Of a stretch of 33,235 nt of DNA, positions 1 to 8,944 are shown one piece after another (the first letter of the stretch is position 1; each line of letters starts with the position of its first letter). The notes under the pieces are model-generated. The model was given only the letters and a program-made list of their open reading frames with translations. It had not been told where the DNA came from and ran no database searches. This DNA is from Actinomycetota bacterium (lineage in GTDB: Bacteria > Actinomycetota > Thermoleophilia > Miltoncostaeales > Miltoncostaeaceae): assembly GCA_005792725.1 (NCBI GenBank), contig SXQZ01000113.1:1-33235 (forward strand), written 5' to 3'. The translations under genes and the position numbers were made by a program.

Positions 1-39
1 CTCGGTGACGGACTCCGAGGTGAACAGGTGCTCGCTCAT
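1..39 (-). CDS. metK: S-adenosylmethionine synthase, N-terminal 13 codons only (runs off left edge)
   Basis: Reverse complement of 1-39 reads MSEHLFTSESVTE, the typical MetK N-terminus (LFTSESVTEGHPDK); AAGGAG ribosome-binding site just upstream on the minus strand. Confidence 0.85.
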   Translation of the reverse strand, partial: MSEHLFTSESVTE

Positions 40-76
40 TCGACTCCTTGCCTGTGGATCCAGCGGGGCACCCTAC

Positions 77-237
77 CAATGCCGCGGGGGCGCATGCGAA
101 ACGGGCACCCCCGACCGGGAGAGCCCGGGGCAATGCCGCGGGGGCGCATGCGAAACGGGCGCCCCCGACCGGGAGAGCCCGGGGCAATGCCGCGGGGCGC
201 ATGCGAAACGGGCGCCCCCGACCGGGAGCGCCCGGAG
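77..237. repeat. Three tandem copies of a ~54-bp unit, each containing a GC-rich hairpin
   Basis: Units begin 'caatgccgcggggg(c)gcatgcgaaacgggc...' at 77, 131 and 185; stem gggggcgc/gcgccccc around 11-nt loop; copy 3 lacks one G. Confidence 0.9.
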
Positions 238-263
238 CACTGATGGCACCGCCGTGCAGGCGG

Positions 264-1916
264 CTACCGGCCGAGGCCCACAACGACCTCGACGGTGGGG
301 GTGTCCCCCCCGGTGCTCCACGCGGCAATCGTCCGGATCGGCTCCAGGTCGGCACGCGTGATCGCATCCTTCCCGCCATCGAACGCGCCGCGCGCCGCCA
401 GCATCGATACCACGCGGGTCATGTCCACGTAGGCGAGCCCGGTCACCTTCGCGGGCATGCCCTCCGTGGCGGCCCGGAATGTCGCGTTACCCGCCAGGGA
501 GTCACCCGCCGCGCGCGGCGCCAGTACCGACGTTACGGCGGCGGCGCCGTTCCCGATCCCGGCGAGGTCACCGCGAACCCCCCAGGCGATGGACCGCCCC
601 GCGCCCAGGGTGAGCACCTGGCCCGTCACCGCGCCCGGCGGGAAGTCGGTGACCGCGCCCACCGTGACCGCGCCGGAGCCGAACGTCCGGATGACCGCGG
701 GCACGGATCTCGTGAGGGCCGCGAGGCTCTTCGCCGCGCCGGCGCCGTCCGCGACGTCGAGGGCGAGGACGACCCGGGGGCTCGGCCCCGTACCCCCCAC
801 CACCAGCGCGTGTTCGCCGCCGGCGAGGTTGCGCAGGTCGGCGGCGTTGACGCCCAGGAGCCGCGGCAGCTGATCCGTGATGACCTCGACCTGCTTCTTC
901 GTCTCACCCGATGCGCGTGAGGATGCCGTGGCGAGGGCCGCCTGCACGGTGTCGGCGAGCCGGTTGAAGCCGACGTAGGCCACGGTGTCGGCCGGCGCGC
1001 GGGCCGTGAGGGCCGGGACGAATTCGTGTTGCGTCAGGATGGGCGGGGCGTCCACGAGGACGGCCTTCATGCGCAGCCCGTCGGGCTCGGCGGTCACCGA
1101 TACCGCGGCGGCGCCCGTCATCTGGCCGTCCGCGAGCGGTGCGATCTGCGGCACCACCTCACGCGCCGCCCCACCGACCACATCGAGATTCACATAGGCG
1201 AGCGCGAAGACGTCCTCGGGCAGCAGCGCCAGGGCCTCGTTGAAGCGGACCACGCCGGCCAGGGTGGCGTTGCCGCCGGCCGCATGGGCCTCAAGGGCCT
1301 GCGTCACGACCGCCGCCCCGGAGCCGATGATGAGCGACTCATCGGTGACCGCCGCATTCATGCCGGCGGTGGAGTCGGTGTACAGCGTGGCACCGTCCCG
1401 GGTGCCGGCCGCCGTCAACCCCCCGGGGGCCTTGGTGATCAGCGCCTTGACGTCGTCCGCGCGGCCCGGGGCGATCTGCACCACCACGACGATCGACAGA
1501 TCATGGGCCGTCGCGGCGGTCGCGGACGGGCCACCCGGCGAGCCCGCGTCGGGAACCCCGGTTGCGGCGACGGCGGCGGACTCGCCGAGCAGCGGCGCGA
1601 GATCGCGCTCCCAGTCCACGCCCTCGCGGGCGAGCACCCGGTCGACTTCGGCCCGCATGGACCCGAAGCCCGGGAACAGCGCACCCAGGCGCATGAGGTT
1701 GGTCCACTGGGGCCCGTCGGTGTCGGTGGACACCTGCACGTAGAGCGGGCTCTGCGCGGGGATGTAGCCAGCGATGGATGCCGGGGCCGACACGGCGGAC
1801 GCGCTGTCGCCACAGCCGGCGACCACGACGGCCCCGCCCGCCGCACCCACGGCGGCGAGCGCGACGACCGGGATGAGATGGCGTCGCCGGCGCCTCGATC
1901 GGCTGGACATGTTCAT
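264..1916 (-). CDS. DUF3352-like lipoprotein
   Basis: ORF with N-terminal basic/hydrophobic stretch and lipobox-like VVAGC; body resembles DUF3352 (ARAPADTVAYVGFNRLAD..., repeated beta/alpha halves). Start chosen at MNMSSRSRRRRR; a longer start at 1952 is possible. Confidence 0.7.
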   Translation of the reverse strand: MNMSSRSRRRRRHLIPVVALAAVGAAGGAVVVAGCGDSASAVSAPASIAGYIPAQSPLYVQVSTDTDGPQWTNLMRLGALFPGFGSMRAEVDRVLAREGVDWERDLAPLLGESAAVAATGVPDAGSPGGPSATAATAHDLSIVVVVQIAPGRADDVKALITKAPGGLTAAGTRDGATLYTDSTAGMNAAVTDESLIIGSGAAVVTQALEAHAAGGNATLAGVVRFNEALALLPEDVFALAYVNLDVVGGAAREVVPQIAPLADGQMTGAAAVSVTAEPDGLRMKAVLVDAPPILTQHEFVPALTARAPADTVAYVGFNRLADTVQAALATASSRASGETKKQVEVITDQLPRLLGVNAADLRNLAGGEHALVVGGTGPSPRVVLALDVADGAGAAKSLAALTRSVPAVIRTFGSGAVTVGAVTDFPPGAVTGQVLTLGAGRSIAWGVRGDLAGIGNGAAAVTSVLAPRAAGDSLAGNATFRAATEGMPAKVTGLAYVDMTRVVSMLAARGAFDGGKDAITRADLEPIRTIAAWSTGGDTPTVEVVVGLGR

Positions 1917-1962
1917 GGACGCGGAACCTCCGACGGCGTGGACGCGGCCCACGCTAGACCGC

Positions 1963-1985
1963 CGCGGCGCCCGCCCCGCGCCGCG
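1963..1985 (-). terminator. Candidate hairpin terminator downstream of gpsA
   Basis: cgcggcgc-ccgcccc-gcgccgcg, perfect 8-bp stem between the gpsA stop and the start of the DUF3352 gene; no U-tract. Confidence 0.4.
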
Positions 1986-2021
1986 CGGGTAAAGGCTCGG
2001 TTCAGAACGCGCGCGCGGGCG

Positions 2022-3017
2022 TCACGCCTCGGTGGCCGGTGCGCGCCCCATCAGCGCCTGGAGGCACTCGGCGGGGGGGCGCCCCGCGAAGGCCGCCGCG
2101 GCCACCTGCTCGGAGATGGGCAGCTCGACCCCGGCCCGGCCGGCCCGCACGACGAGGCTGCGTACCGTCGCGAGGCCCTCGACCACCTGGCCGATCTCCT
2201 GCTCCACATCCGCGGCGGGCATTCCCCGGGCGATCAGCTCGCCTGCCCTCCGGTTGCGACTGTGGCGGCTCGTGCACGTCGCAATGAGGTCACCCATACC
2301 CGCGAGGCCCCGGAACGTCGCGTCGCGGGCACCGGCCGCGGCTCCGAGGCGGGTGATCTCGGCAAGGCCGCGGGTGATGAGAGCGGCCTTGGCGTTGTCA
2401 CCGAAGCCCAGCCCGTCCGACATCCCGGCCGCGAGGGCGATCACGTTCTTCGCCGCCCCGCACAACTCGACGCCGACGAGGTCGTCGTTGACATACACCC
2501 GGAATGCCGGCCCGGACACCGTTCCCTGCACGAGGGCAGCCAGGGCGGGATCGCCGCTGACGACCGCGGCCGCGGGGTGACCGAGTGCGATCTCCTCGGC
2601 GTGATTGGGACCCGAGAGGACGGCGAAGGGCGTACCGGCGGGCAGGGCATCGCGCCAGACCTCCGACAGCACCCGCCCGGTGCCGGGCTCGAGGCCCTTC
2701 GTCAGGGAGAGCAGGCCCGCGTCCCCGGGCATGCGCGCGGCGATGGACGGGGCCTCGTCGGCGACGACGCGGCTGGGCATCGCGATGACGACGATCCGGG
2801 CGCCGTCGAGGGCCGCCGGATCACCGGCATGGGTCACGTGCACCCCGTCGGGCAGCGCAACGTCCCCCAGGTGCGCCCGGTCGTGGCGGGTCTCACCCAG
2901 CACCGACGCCTGCTCGCGCGTCCGGCAGGCGAGCGTCACCGGCGCACCGGCGAGGGCGGCCACCCGCGCAAATGTGCACCCCCACGCCCCGGCTCCCACC
3001 ACCACCACGTGGCTCAC
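2022..3017 (-). CDS. gpsA: Glycerol-3-phosphate dehydrogenase [NAD(P)+]
   Basis: N-terminal VVVVGAGAWGCTFA Rossmann motif; LSGPNHAEEI, CGAAKNVIALAAGMSDGLGFGDNAKAALITRGL. Confidence 0.93.
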   Translation of the reverse strand: MSHVVVVGAGAWGCTFARVAALAGAPVTLACRTREQASVLGETRHDRAHLGDVALPDGVHVTHAGDPAALDGARIVVIAMPSRVVADEAPSIAARMPGDAGLLSLTKGLEPGTGRVLSEVWRDALPAGTPFAVLSGPNHAEEIALGHPAAAVVSGDPALAALVQGTVSGPAFRVYVNDDLVGVELCGAAKNVIALAAGMSDGLGFGDNAKAALITRGLAEITRLGAAAGARDATFRGLAGMGDLIATCTSRHSRNRRAGELIARGMPAADVEQEIGQVVEGLATVRSLVVRAGRAGVELPISEQVAAAAFAGRPPAECLQALMGRAPATEA

Positions 3018-4429
3018 CGGCGGCTCCTCACCTCGATGTCCACAGGCACGCCCGCGAGGCCGAAGCGCTCGCGCAGCCGGTTCTCGAGCCAGAAGCCGTA
3101 GTCGCGGGTCATCAGCGAACGGTCGTTGACCTCGAGGCGGAACACCGGGGGCCCGATGCCCGTCTGCACGAGGAACCGCATCGACAACTGCTGCCGGCCC
3201 GAGCGCGGGCCCGGGCGCTCCTCGGCGAGCTCACGCAGAGCGGTATTGAGGTCATGGGTGGAGAGGCGTTCGTGGCTCGTTGCGTACAGCCGCAGGGCGG
3301 CGGGGAGAAGGCGATCCAGCCCCTCGCCGGTGATCGCCGAGCAGGCAATGATCGGCGGGTGCTGGCGGCTCTTCCGCCGCACCCGGCCCGCGAGGTCGGT
3401 GAGGTCGGGGCGCGCGAGGTCCCACTTGTTCAGGGCGATCAGTGTTGCGCAGTGGTTCCGGGCGGCCTGATCGCAGGCAGCCAGATCGGCCTCGGTGATG
3501 CCCTCGGTGGCGTCGGCCACCACGATCGCAACGTCGGACCGCTCGGCGGCCTCGAGGGCGCGCTGCTGGCTGTACACCTCCACGCGCTCGCGCATCCGCC
3601 CGCGCCGTCGCAGCCCCGCGGTGTCGATGAGGACGATCTCGCGGCCCTCGAACTCGATGATGGTGTCCACGGGGTCACGCGTGGTGCCCGGCAGGTCCTG
3701 GACGATCATGCGCTCCTCGCCGAGCAGCGCGTTGAGGATGGAGCTCTTGCCGACGTTCGGACGGCCCATGATGCACAGGGCGGGCATGCGGCCGGTCGTA
3801 TCGTCGCCGTCCTCCTCCTGCGGGTCGGGGAGGCTCTCAACCAGCAGGTCGAGGAAGTCACCGATGCTGCGGCCATGCAGCGCCGACACGGTGACCACCT
3901 CGCCCAGGCCCAGGCCCCACAGGTCCTGCGCCCGGATCTCCGCCGCGTCGTTGTCGCACTTGTTGGCCACGACGATGATCGGCCGGCGCGAGCGCCGCAG
4001 GCGCTCGGCCACCTCGAGGTCACCGGGGGTGGCCCCCACCATGGCATCCACCACGAAGAGGATCAGGTCGGCCTCGTCAATGGCCCGGATGGCCTGGGCC
4101 GCGATGTCACGCGCCATCACCGACTCGTCGGCCTCGTCGATCCCGCCCGTGTCGAGGATCTGGAACTGCCGGCCGTTCCACTCGGCTCCGCCCTGCCGCC
4201 GATCCCGGGTGGCGCCCGGCTTCGCGTCCACCACGGCCTCGCGGCGACCCGTGAGGCGATTGAACAGCGTCGACTTCCCGACGTTGGGGTAGCCGACCAC
4301 TGCCACGACCGGCTGCCCGTGGGCAACGGTGCTGCCCCGGGCCGCGTGCCGTTCCCGGCCACGCGGACGGTCGGGCATTCCGGGCCGCGATGCCTTCGGG
4401 CGGCCGCCTGCGGGCGTCTCGTCGCTCAT
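3014..4429 (-). CDS. der: Ribosome biogenesis GTPase Der (EngA), two GTPase domains
   Basis: Two P-loops GYPNVGKSTLFNRL and GRPNVGKSSILNALL, with DTGGID and DTAGLRRRGR motifs. Confidence 0.95.
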   Translation of the reverse strand: MSDETPAGGRPKASRPGMPDRPRGRERHAARGSTVAHGQPVVAVVGYPNVGKSTLFNRLTGRREAVVDAKPGATRDRRQGGAEWNGRQFQILDTGGIDEADESVMARDIAAQAIRAIDEADLILFVVDAMVGATPGDLEVAERLRRSRRPIIVVANKCDNDAAEIRAQDLWGLGLGEVVTVSALHGRSIGDFLDLLVESLPDPQEEDGDDTTGRMPALCIMGRPNVGKSSILNALLGEERMIVQDLPGTTRDPVDTIIEFEGREIVLIDTAGLRRRGRMRERVEVYSQQRALEAAERSDVAIVVADATEGITEADLAACDQAARNHCATLIALNKWDLARPDLTDLAGRVRRKSRQHPPIIACSAITGEGLDRLLPAALRLYATSHERLSTHDLNTALRELAEERPGPRSGRQQLSMRFLVQTGIGPPVFRLEVNDRSLMTRDYGFWLENRLRERFGLAGVPVDIEVRSRR

Positions 4430-5133
4430 TCGTCGTCCATTGTGGCAAGCCGCGCCGGAGGAGTCTGGTCGGGACCGCCGATCCCGGGCAGCAGCGCCGC
4501 AATGGCGGCCATCATCCGCAGCGCCAACTGACCGGCCTGGGCGCCGCGTGACCCCGTGAGGCCCTCCTTCGTGATGGGCGCGCCGAAGATGACCCGTGAC
4601 GGGCCGTATCGGTCCTGGATACCCCAGATGGCCGCCGGGATCACGGTGACGTCGTCGGGCAGGCCCAGCGACGCCGCACCGGGGTAGGGCCTGCGCAGGC
4701 GCTGGTCACGCGACCGGGTACCCTCGGGGAACATGACGACGACCTCGCCCCGGGCGAGAAGCCCCCGTGCAATGCGCATCGCCGTCCGGTCGGCCTCGCC
4801 ACGGCGGATGGGGAACGCGCCGAGGGTCCCGATGAGCACGCGCTGCGCGCGGTTCGCGAAGAGCTCGGACTTCGCCATGTAGTAGGCCCGGCGCGGGATC
4901 GCCGACCAGCCCACCAGGAAGGGGTCATTGCCGGTCATGTGGTTGGCCACGATCAGCACGGCGCCCGTGCGCGGGATGTGCGCCTTGCCGCGCACCCGCC
5001 GCGCGCGGTACCGGACCCGGAAGTAGATGGACACGAGCACCCGGCCGATCAGCCACCACCACGTGGTGATGTGGACGTCGTCCGCCGACTCGGGACCGGC
5101 ACCCCGGGGGGGCGTGACGGGAGCGCCGCTCAT
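4426..5133 (-). CDS. plsC: 1-acyl-sn-glycerol-3-phosphate acyltransferase (PlsC family)
   Basis: NHMTGNDPFL (here NHxxxxD), FPEGTRSRD motif; lies between cmk and der. Confidence 0.85.
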   Translation of the reverse strand: MSGAPVTPPRGAGPESADDVHITTWWWLIGRVLVSIYFRVRYRARRVRGKAHIPRTGAVLIVANHMTGNDPFLVGWSAIPRRAYYMAKSELFANRAQRVLIGTLGAFPIRRGEADRTAMRIARGLLARGEVVVMFPEGTRSRDQRLRRPYPGAASLGLPDDVTVIPAAIWGIQDRYGPSRVIFGAPITKEGLTGSRGAQAGQLALRMMAAIAALLPGIGGPDQTPPARLATMDDE

Positions 5134-5792
5134 GACGTCACGTCCCGCGCCATCCCGGCGATGCGCGCCACCACCTCGTCAACCCCGAGGCCCGTGGTGT
5201 CGAGGACCGCCGCGCCGTCCGCCACCACCAGCGGGCTCGCGGCCCGGGATGAGTCGGCGTGGTCGCGCCGCTCGACGCCATCGCGGATGGCCCGCAGATC
5301 CACCGTCTCGCCTGCCGCCACCAATTCGGCGTGACGCCGACGGGCCCGCTCACTCACGGACGCGGTGAGGAACACCTTCACCTCGGCACCGGGGAACACC
5401 ACGCTGCCGATGTCGCGGCCGTCGCACACCCAGTCACCCTGTGCCATCAGATCGCGCTGGCGCGCCACCATCTCGAGGCGTACCCCGGGGTGGGCCGCCA
5501 CCTCGGATACCGAGGCGGTGACCTCGGTCTCGCGGATGGCCGCGGTGACGTCATCGCCGCGGATGATGACCCGCACGCCGGCGGGGCCCTGCTCGAGGTG
5601 CACCGGGTGCTCGCGCGCGAGGCGGGCAAGCGCGGCGTCGTCGTCACAGGGCACCCCGGAGCGCAGGGCCACGAGCGTGAGCGCCCGGTACATGGCGCCC
5701 GTGTCGAGGTATCCGATGCCGAGTGCACGGGCGACACCACGGGCCACCGTGCTCTTGCCGGCACCGGCCGGTCCGTCAATGGCGACGATCAC
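5130..5792 (-). CDS. cmk: Cytidylate kinase
   Basis: MIVAIDGPAGAGKSTVARGVARALGIGYLDTGAMYRALTL; DGRDIGSVVFPGAEVKVFLTAS. Confidence 0.95.
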   Translation of the reverse strand: MIVAIDGPAGAGKSTVARGVARALGIGYLDTGAMYRALTLVALRSGVPCDDDAALARLAREHPVHLEQGPAGVRVIIRGDDVTAAIRETEVTASVSEVAAHPGVRLEMVARQRDLMAQGDWVCDGRDIGSVVFPGAEVKVFLTASVSERARRRHAELVAAGETVDLRAIRDGVERRDHADSSRAASPLVVADGAAVLDTTGLGVDEVVARIAGMARDVTS

Positions 5793-7099
5793 CCGGACAC
5801 CGCCCCGAGCGTGGCCATGTCGCCCACGAAACCGGGGTACGACACGGCCGCGGCCTCCATGCCATGCACGGTGACCCCGGCCGCGCTCACGATGCCCGCG
5901 AGCGCGCCGAGCATGGCCAGCCGGTGGTCGCCCCCGGAGTCCACCTCGCCTCCGGCGAGGGTCATCTGCCCACGCACGACGAAGCCGTCGTCGCGCTCCT
6001 CGGCATCAGCGCCCACGGCGCGGAGCAATCCGACCACCGCCCGGATGCGGTCGCTCTCCTTCACGCGCAACTCGGCGGCGCCGCTCACGACGGTTGTGCC
6101 GGCGGCGAGGGCACCGAGCAGGCCGACCAGCGGGATCTCGTCCACCATCGCCGGTACCTCGTCGGCGGTGACCTCGGTGGCCTGCAGCATCCCCCCGCAG
6201 CGGGCGACCACATCGCCTGCGGGCTCGCCGGCGACGTCGGGCCCCGGCTCCACCCGCACGTCAGCGCCCATGCGCCGCAGCACCGCGAGCAGCCCGGTGC
6301 GCCCCGGGTTGAGGTTGACGCCGGTCACCCGCACCCCGGGGTCGCCCCGCAGGACGCCGAGCACGATGGCGAACGCCGCCGACGAGAAGTCCCCCGGCAC
6401 GAGGATGTCGGGCAGGGAGATCCCCCGCACGGGCCCGGCGACGCCCACCATGCCGTCGCGCTCCCGCACGTCCACGCCGGCGGCGCGGAGCATCCGCTCC
6501 GTGTGGTCCCGCGAGGGCACCGGCTCGCGCACCCATGTCTCGCCCTCGGCGCTCAACGCTGCCAGCAGGATGGCGCTCTTCACCTGCGCGCTCGCGATGG
6601 CCAGGTCGTGGGTCGTCCCGTGCAGCGGGCGTCCGGGGTGGACCGCGAGCGGGGGCGTCCCGCCCGGTGCGGGACTGACGGCGGCGCCCATCGCCACGAG
6701 CGGGTCGGCGATGCGTGCCATGGGCCGCCGGCGCAGCGATTCGTCGCCGTCGAGCACGGTAACCCCTCCGGGCGGCTGGCCCACGAGGATGCCCGCGGCC
6801 AGGCGCATCAGCGTCCCGGCGTTCATGCAGTCGATGACCGGCGGCGGGGTGAGCCCGCGCAGGCCCCGGCCCGCCACCACCACGCGGCCCGTCCCGACGT
6901 CCCCGTCAACCCCGGCGCCCATCGCCGCGACGGCCGCGAGCGTGGCCGCGGTGTCCTCGGATGCCAGGGGGTTCTCCACCACCACGGATCGGTCGGAGAT
7001 GGCGGCCAGCAGGAAGGCCCGGTGGGTAATGGACTTGTCCGGGGGCACGGCGACCGTGCCCGCCACTGCGGGTGCCGGGCGGAAGGTGAGACTGCTCAT
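5789..7099 (-). CDS. aroA: 3-phosphoshikimate 1-carboxyvinyltransferase (EPSP synthase)
   Basis: PPDKSITHRAFLLAAI, NAGTLMRL, AQVKSAILLAAL, LRVKESDRI motifs. Confidence 0.95.
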   Translation of the reverse strand: MSSLTFRPAPAVAGTVAVPPDKSITHRAFLLAAISDRSVVVENPLASEDTAATLAAVAAMGAGVDGDVGTGRVVVAGRGLRGLTPPPVIDCMNAGTLMRLAAGILVGQPPGGVTVLDGDESLRRRPMARIADPLVAMGAAVSPAPGGTPPLAVHPGRPLHGTTHDLAIASAQVKSAILLAALSAEGETWVREPVPSRDHTERMLRAAGVDVRERDGMVGVAGPVRGISLPDILVPGDFSSAAFAIVLGVLRGDPGVRVTGVNLNPGRTGLLAVLRRMGADVRVEPGPDVAGEPAGDVVARCGGMLQATEVTADEVPAMVDEIPLVGLLGALAAGTTVVSGAAELRVKESDRIRAVVGLLRAVGADAEERDDGFVVRGQMTLAGGEVDSGGDHRLAMLGALAGIVSAAGVTVHGMEAAAVSYPGFVGDMATLGAVSG

Positions 7100-7147
7100 C
7101 GGGGCGCAATCCTAGGGGTCCGGCGCCAGCGCTACCCTCGACCGCCC

Positions 7148-8944
7148 GTGAGCACCCTGACGCATCTGCCCGTGGATCCCGTGGCCGATCTGGCCCACAT
7201 CATCGCGCGGGCGGAAGTCCGCGGGGCGATCGCGCCCGACGACGCCGCAACCGCCGACCGCCTGCTGCAGGGCCTTCGCGAGGGGTGGCACGATCTCGGG
7301 GGCGAGGCCCGGGCCTCCCTAGGCCTCATCGCCGGGCCGCTGCGCGCCCGCCGCGACGCCCTGGACGCCCCCATGGCCCCCCGTGGCGGTCGGCCACTCC
7401 CACTGCGCGACGTGCTCGCCCAGATGGGCGTGACTGCGCTGCGCCACGGACAGGACCGGCCGATCCTTGCGTCCCTCGCGGGGGCCGACTCGCTCGTGGT
7501 GATGCCGACCGGGTCGGGCAAGTCGCTGTGCTTCCAGGCGCCCGCCTTCGCGGGCGGGGGCCTCACCGTGGTGGTGAGCCCGCTGATCGCACTCATTCAG
7601 GACCAGCACGACCGTCTGGCCGACATGGGCCTGCCGGTGGCCATGGTGACGAGCCTGCAGTCACCACGCGAGGCATACGCGGCCATCAACGCGATCGGGC
7701 GGGGCGAGGCGCGCCTGGTTCTGTGCGCCCCCGAGCGATTCGTGCACGAGGCCTTCACCGATGCCGTGCGGGCCAACCCGGTGGACCTGCTGGCAATCGA
7801 CGAGGCCCATTGCCTGGCGGAGTGGGGGCACGACTTCCGTCCCGAGTACCTGCACCTCGCCCGGCTGCGCGACCTGCTCGCGCCGCGCGCGATGATGGCC
7901 CTCACCGCCACGGCAACGCCCGACGTATCGGACGAGATCGTCCGCCGGCTCGGCCTGCGCGACCCGGTGACCGTTCGCACCGGGTTCGACCGGCCCAACC
8001 TGTCACTCGACGTCATCCGCCTTGACGGCAAGGGGGCGGTCGCGCGTAAGTGGGCCGCGCTCGAGGCCGGGCTCGCCGGCGCCGGGGGAATCCCCGCCAT
8101 CGTCTACTGCGGCACGCGCCGGGCCACCGAGGAGGTCGCCGAGGGCCTTGCCGCACGCGGCTTCCGCGCGGTGGGCTACCACGCGGGAATGTCCGATGAC
8201 GACCGCACACGGGCTCAGGAGTCGTTCATGTCCGGTAACGCCGACGTCATGGCGGCCACCAACGCGTTCGGCATGGGTATCGACCGCGCGGATGTGCGGG
8301 GCGTGTGGCACTGGTCCATCCCCACATCGCTGGAGGCCTACTACCAGGAGGCCGGCCGTGCGGGCCGGGACGGGATGCCCGGCCGGGCCGTGCTGCTGGC
8401 CATGCGTGCCGACCTCGGCCGGCTCATCCGGTTCGCCACCGATGACCGCGGCGTACCGGGCGGCGACCCCCGGGCCGCACGCAACCGGGCGTGGAGTGGG
8501 TACCGGGCAATCACCGGATACGTAGATGCCGATGGCTGCCGCCGCCGGGTGATCCTCACCCACTTCGGCGACCCCGCCGTGGGTGCCCCCAGCGGGCGAT
8601 GCTGCGACGTATGCGACCCGCTGCCGCCCGAGGCGGTGCCGCCCGCTGGTCCCGCCACCGCCCGGCGTGTTGCCCCTGCGGCCGGGCCGGCGGGTCGGCC
8701 CGGGGCGGATCACCCCGACCTCGCGCCCGCCGACCAGGCGATGTTCGAGCGCCTGCGCGAGTGGCGGCGCGAGCGCGCGGACGGTACGCCCGCGTACACC
8801 GTTTGCGCTGACCGCGCGCTCCGGGCGATCGCCGTGCACCGTCCCCGTGACGAGGCATCACTGCTCGGGATCAATGGCGTGGGACCGGCATTCATCGAGC
8901 GGCATTCGGCGAGCCTGTTTGGCGTGCTCGACCCCTCGGCATGA
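7148..8944 (+). CDS. recQ: RecQ-like ATP-dependent DNA helicase with HRDC-like C-terminus
   Basis: VVMPTGSGKSLCFQAPA, AIDEAHCLAEWGHDFRPEY, ALTATATPDV, GRAGRDG, Zn-binding CRRRVILTHFGD...CCDVCDP; GTG start at 7148 giving MSTLTHLPVDP. Confidence 0.88.
   Translation: MSTLTHLPVDPVADLAHIIARAEVRGAIAPDDAATADRLLQGLREGWHDLGGEARASLGLIAGPLRARRDALDAPMAPRGGRPLPLRDVLAQMGVTALRHGQDRPILASLAGADSLVVMPTGSGKSLCFQAPAFAGGGLTVVVSPLIALIQDQHDRLADMGLPVAMVTSLQSPREAYAAINAIGRGEARLVLCAPERFVHEAFTDAVRANPVDLLAIDEAHCLAEWGHDFRPEYLHLARLRDLLAPRAMMALTATATPDVSDEIVRRLGLRDPVTVRTGFDRPNLSLDVIRLDGKGAVARKWAALEAGLAGAGGIPAIVYCGTRRATEEVAEGLAARGFRAVGYHAGMSDDDRTRAQESFMSGNADVMAATNAFGMGIDRADVRGVWHWSIPTSLEAYYQEAGRAGRDGMPGRAVLLAMRADLGRLIRFATDDRGVPGGDPRAARNRAWSGYRAITGYVDADGCRRRVILTHFGDPAVGAPSGRCCDVCDPLPPEAVPPAGPATARRVAPAAGPAGRPGADHPDLAPADQAMFERLREWRRERADGTPAYTVCADRALRAIAVHRPRDEASLLGINGVGPAFIERHSASLFGVLDPSA

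Noticed and set aside
77-237. CRISPR array
   Set aside because: Units are contiguous with no unique spacers and no cas genes are nearby.
40-263. Known SAM riboswitch class upstream of metK
   Set aside because: I could not match SAM-I, SAM-IV or SAM/SAH core motifs in the repeat or the flanks; left as an unassigned structured repeat.
5-361. Forward ORFs of 118 aa and 290 aa with CRGGACETG/PDRESPGQ repeats
   Set aside because: The apparent peptide repeat is simply the 54-bp intergenic hairpin array, whose period is a multiple of 3; the reading frames then run antisense into the DUF3352 gene.
1026-3101. 691-aa forward ORF
   Set aside because: Antisense to the DUF3352 gene and gpsA; no family motifs; typical high-GC shadow ORF.
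5259-7115. 618-aa forward ORF
   Set aside because: Antisense to cmk and aroA, which have clear motifs; low-complexity Arg/Pro/Ser composition.
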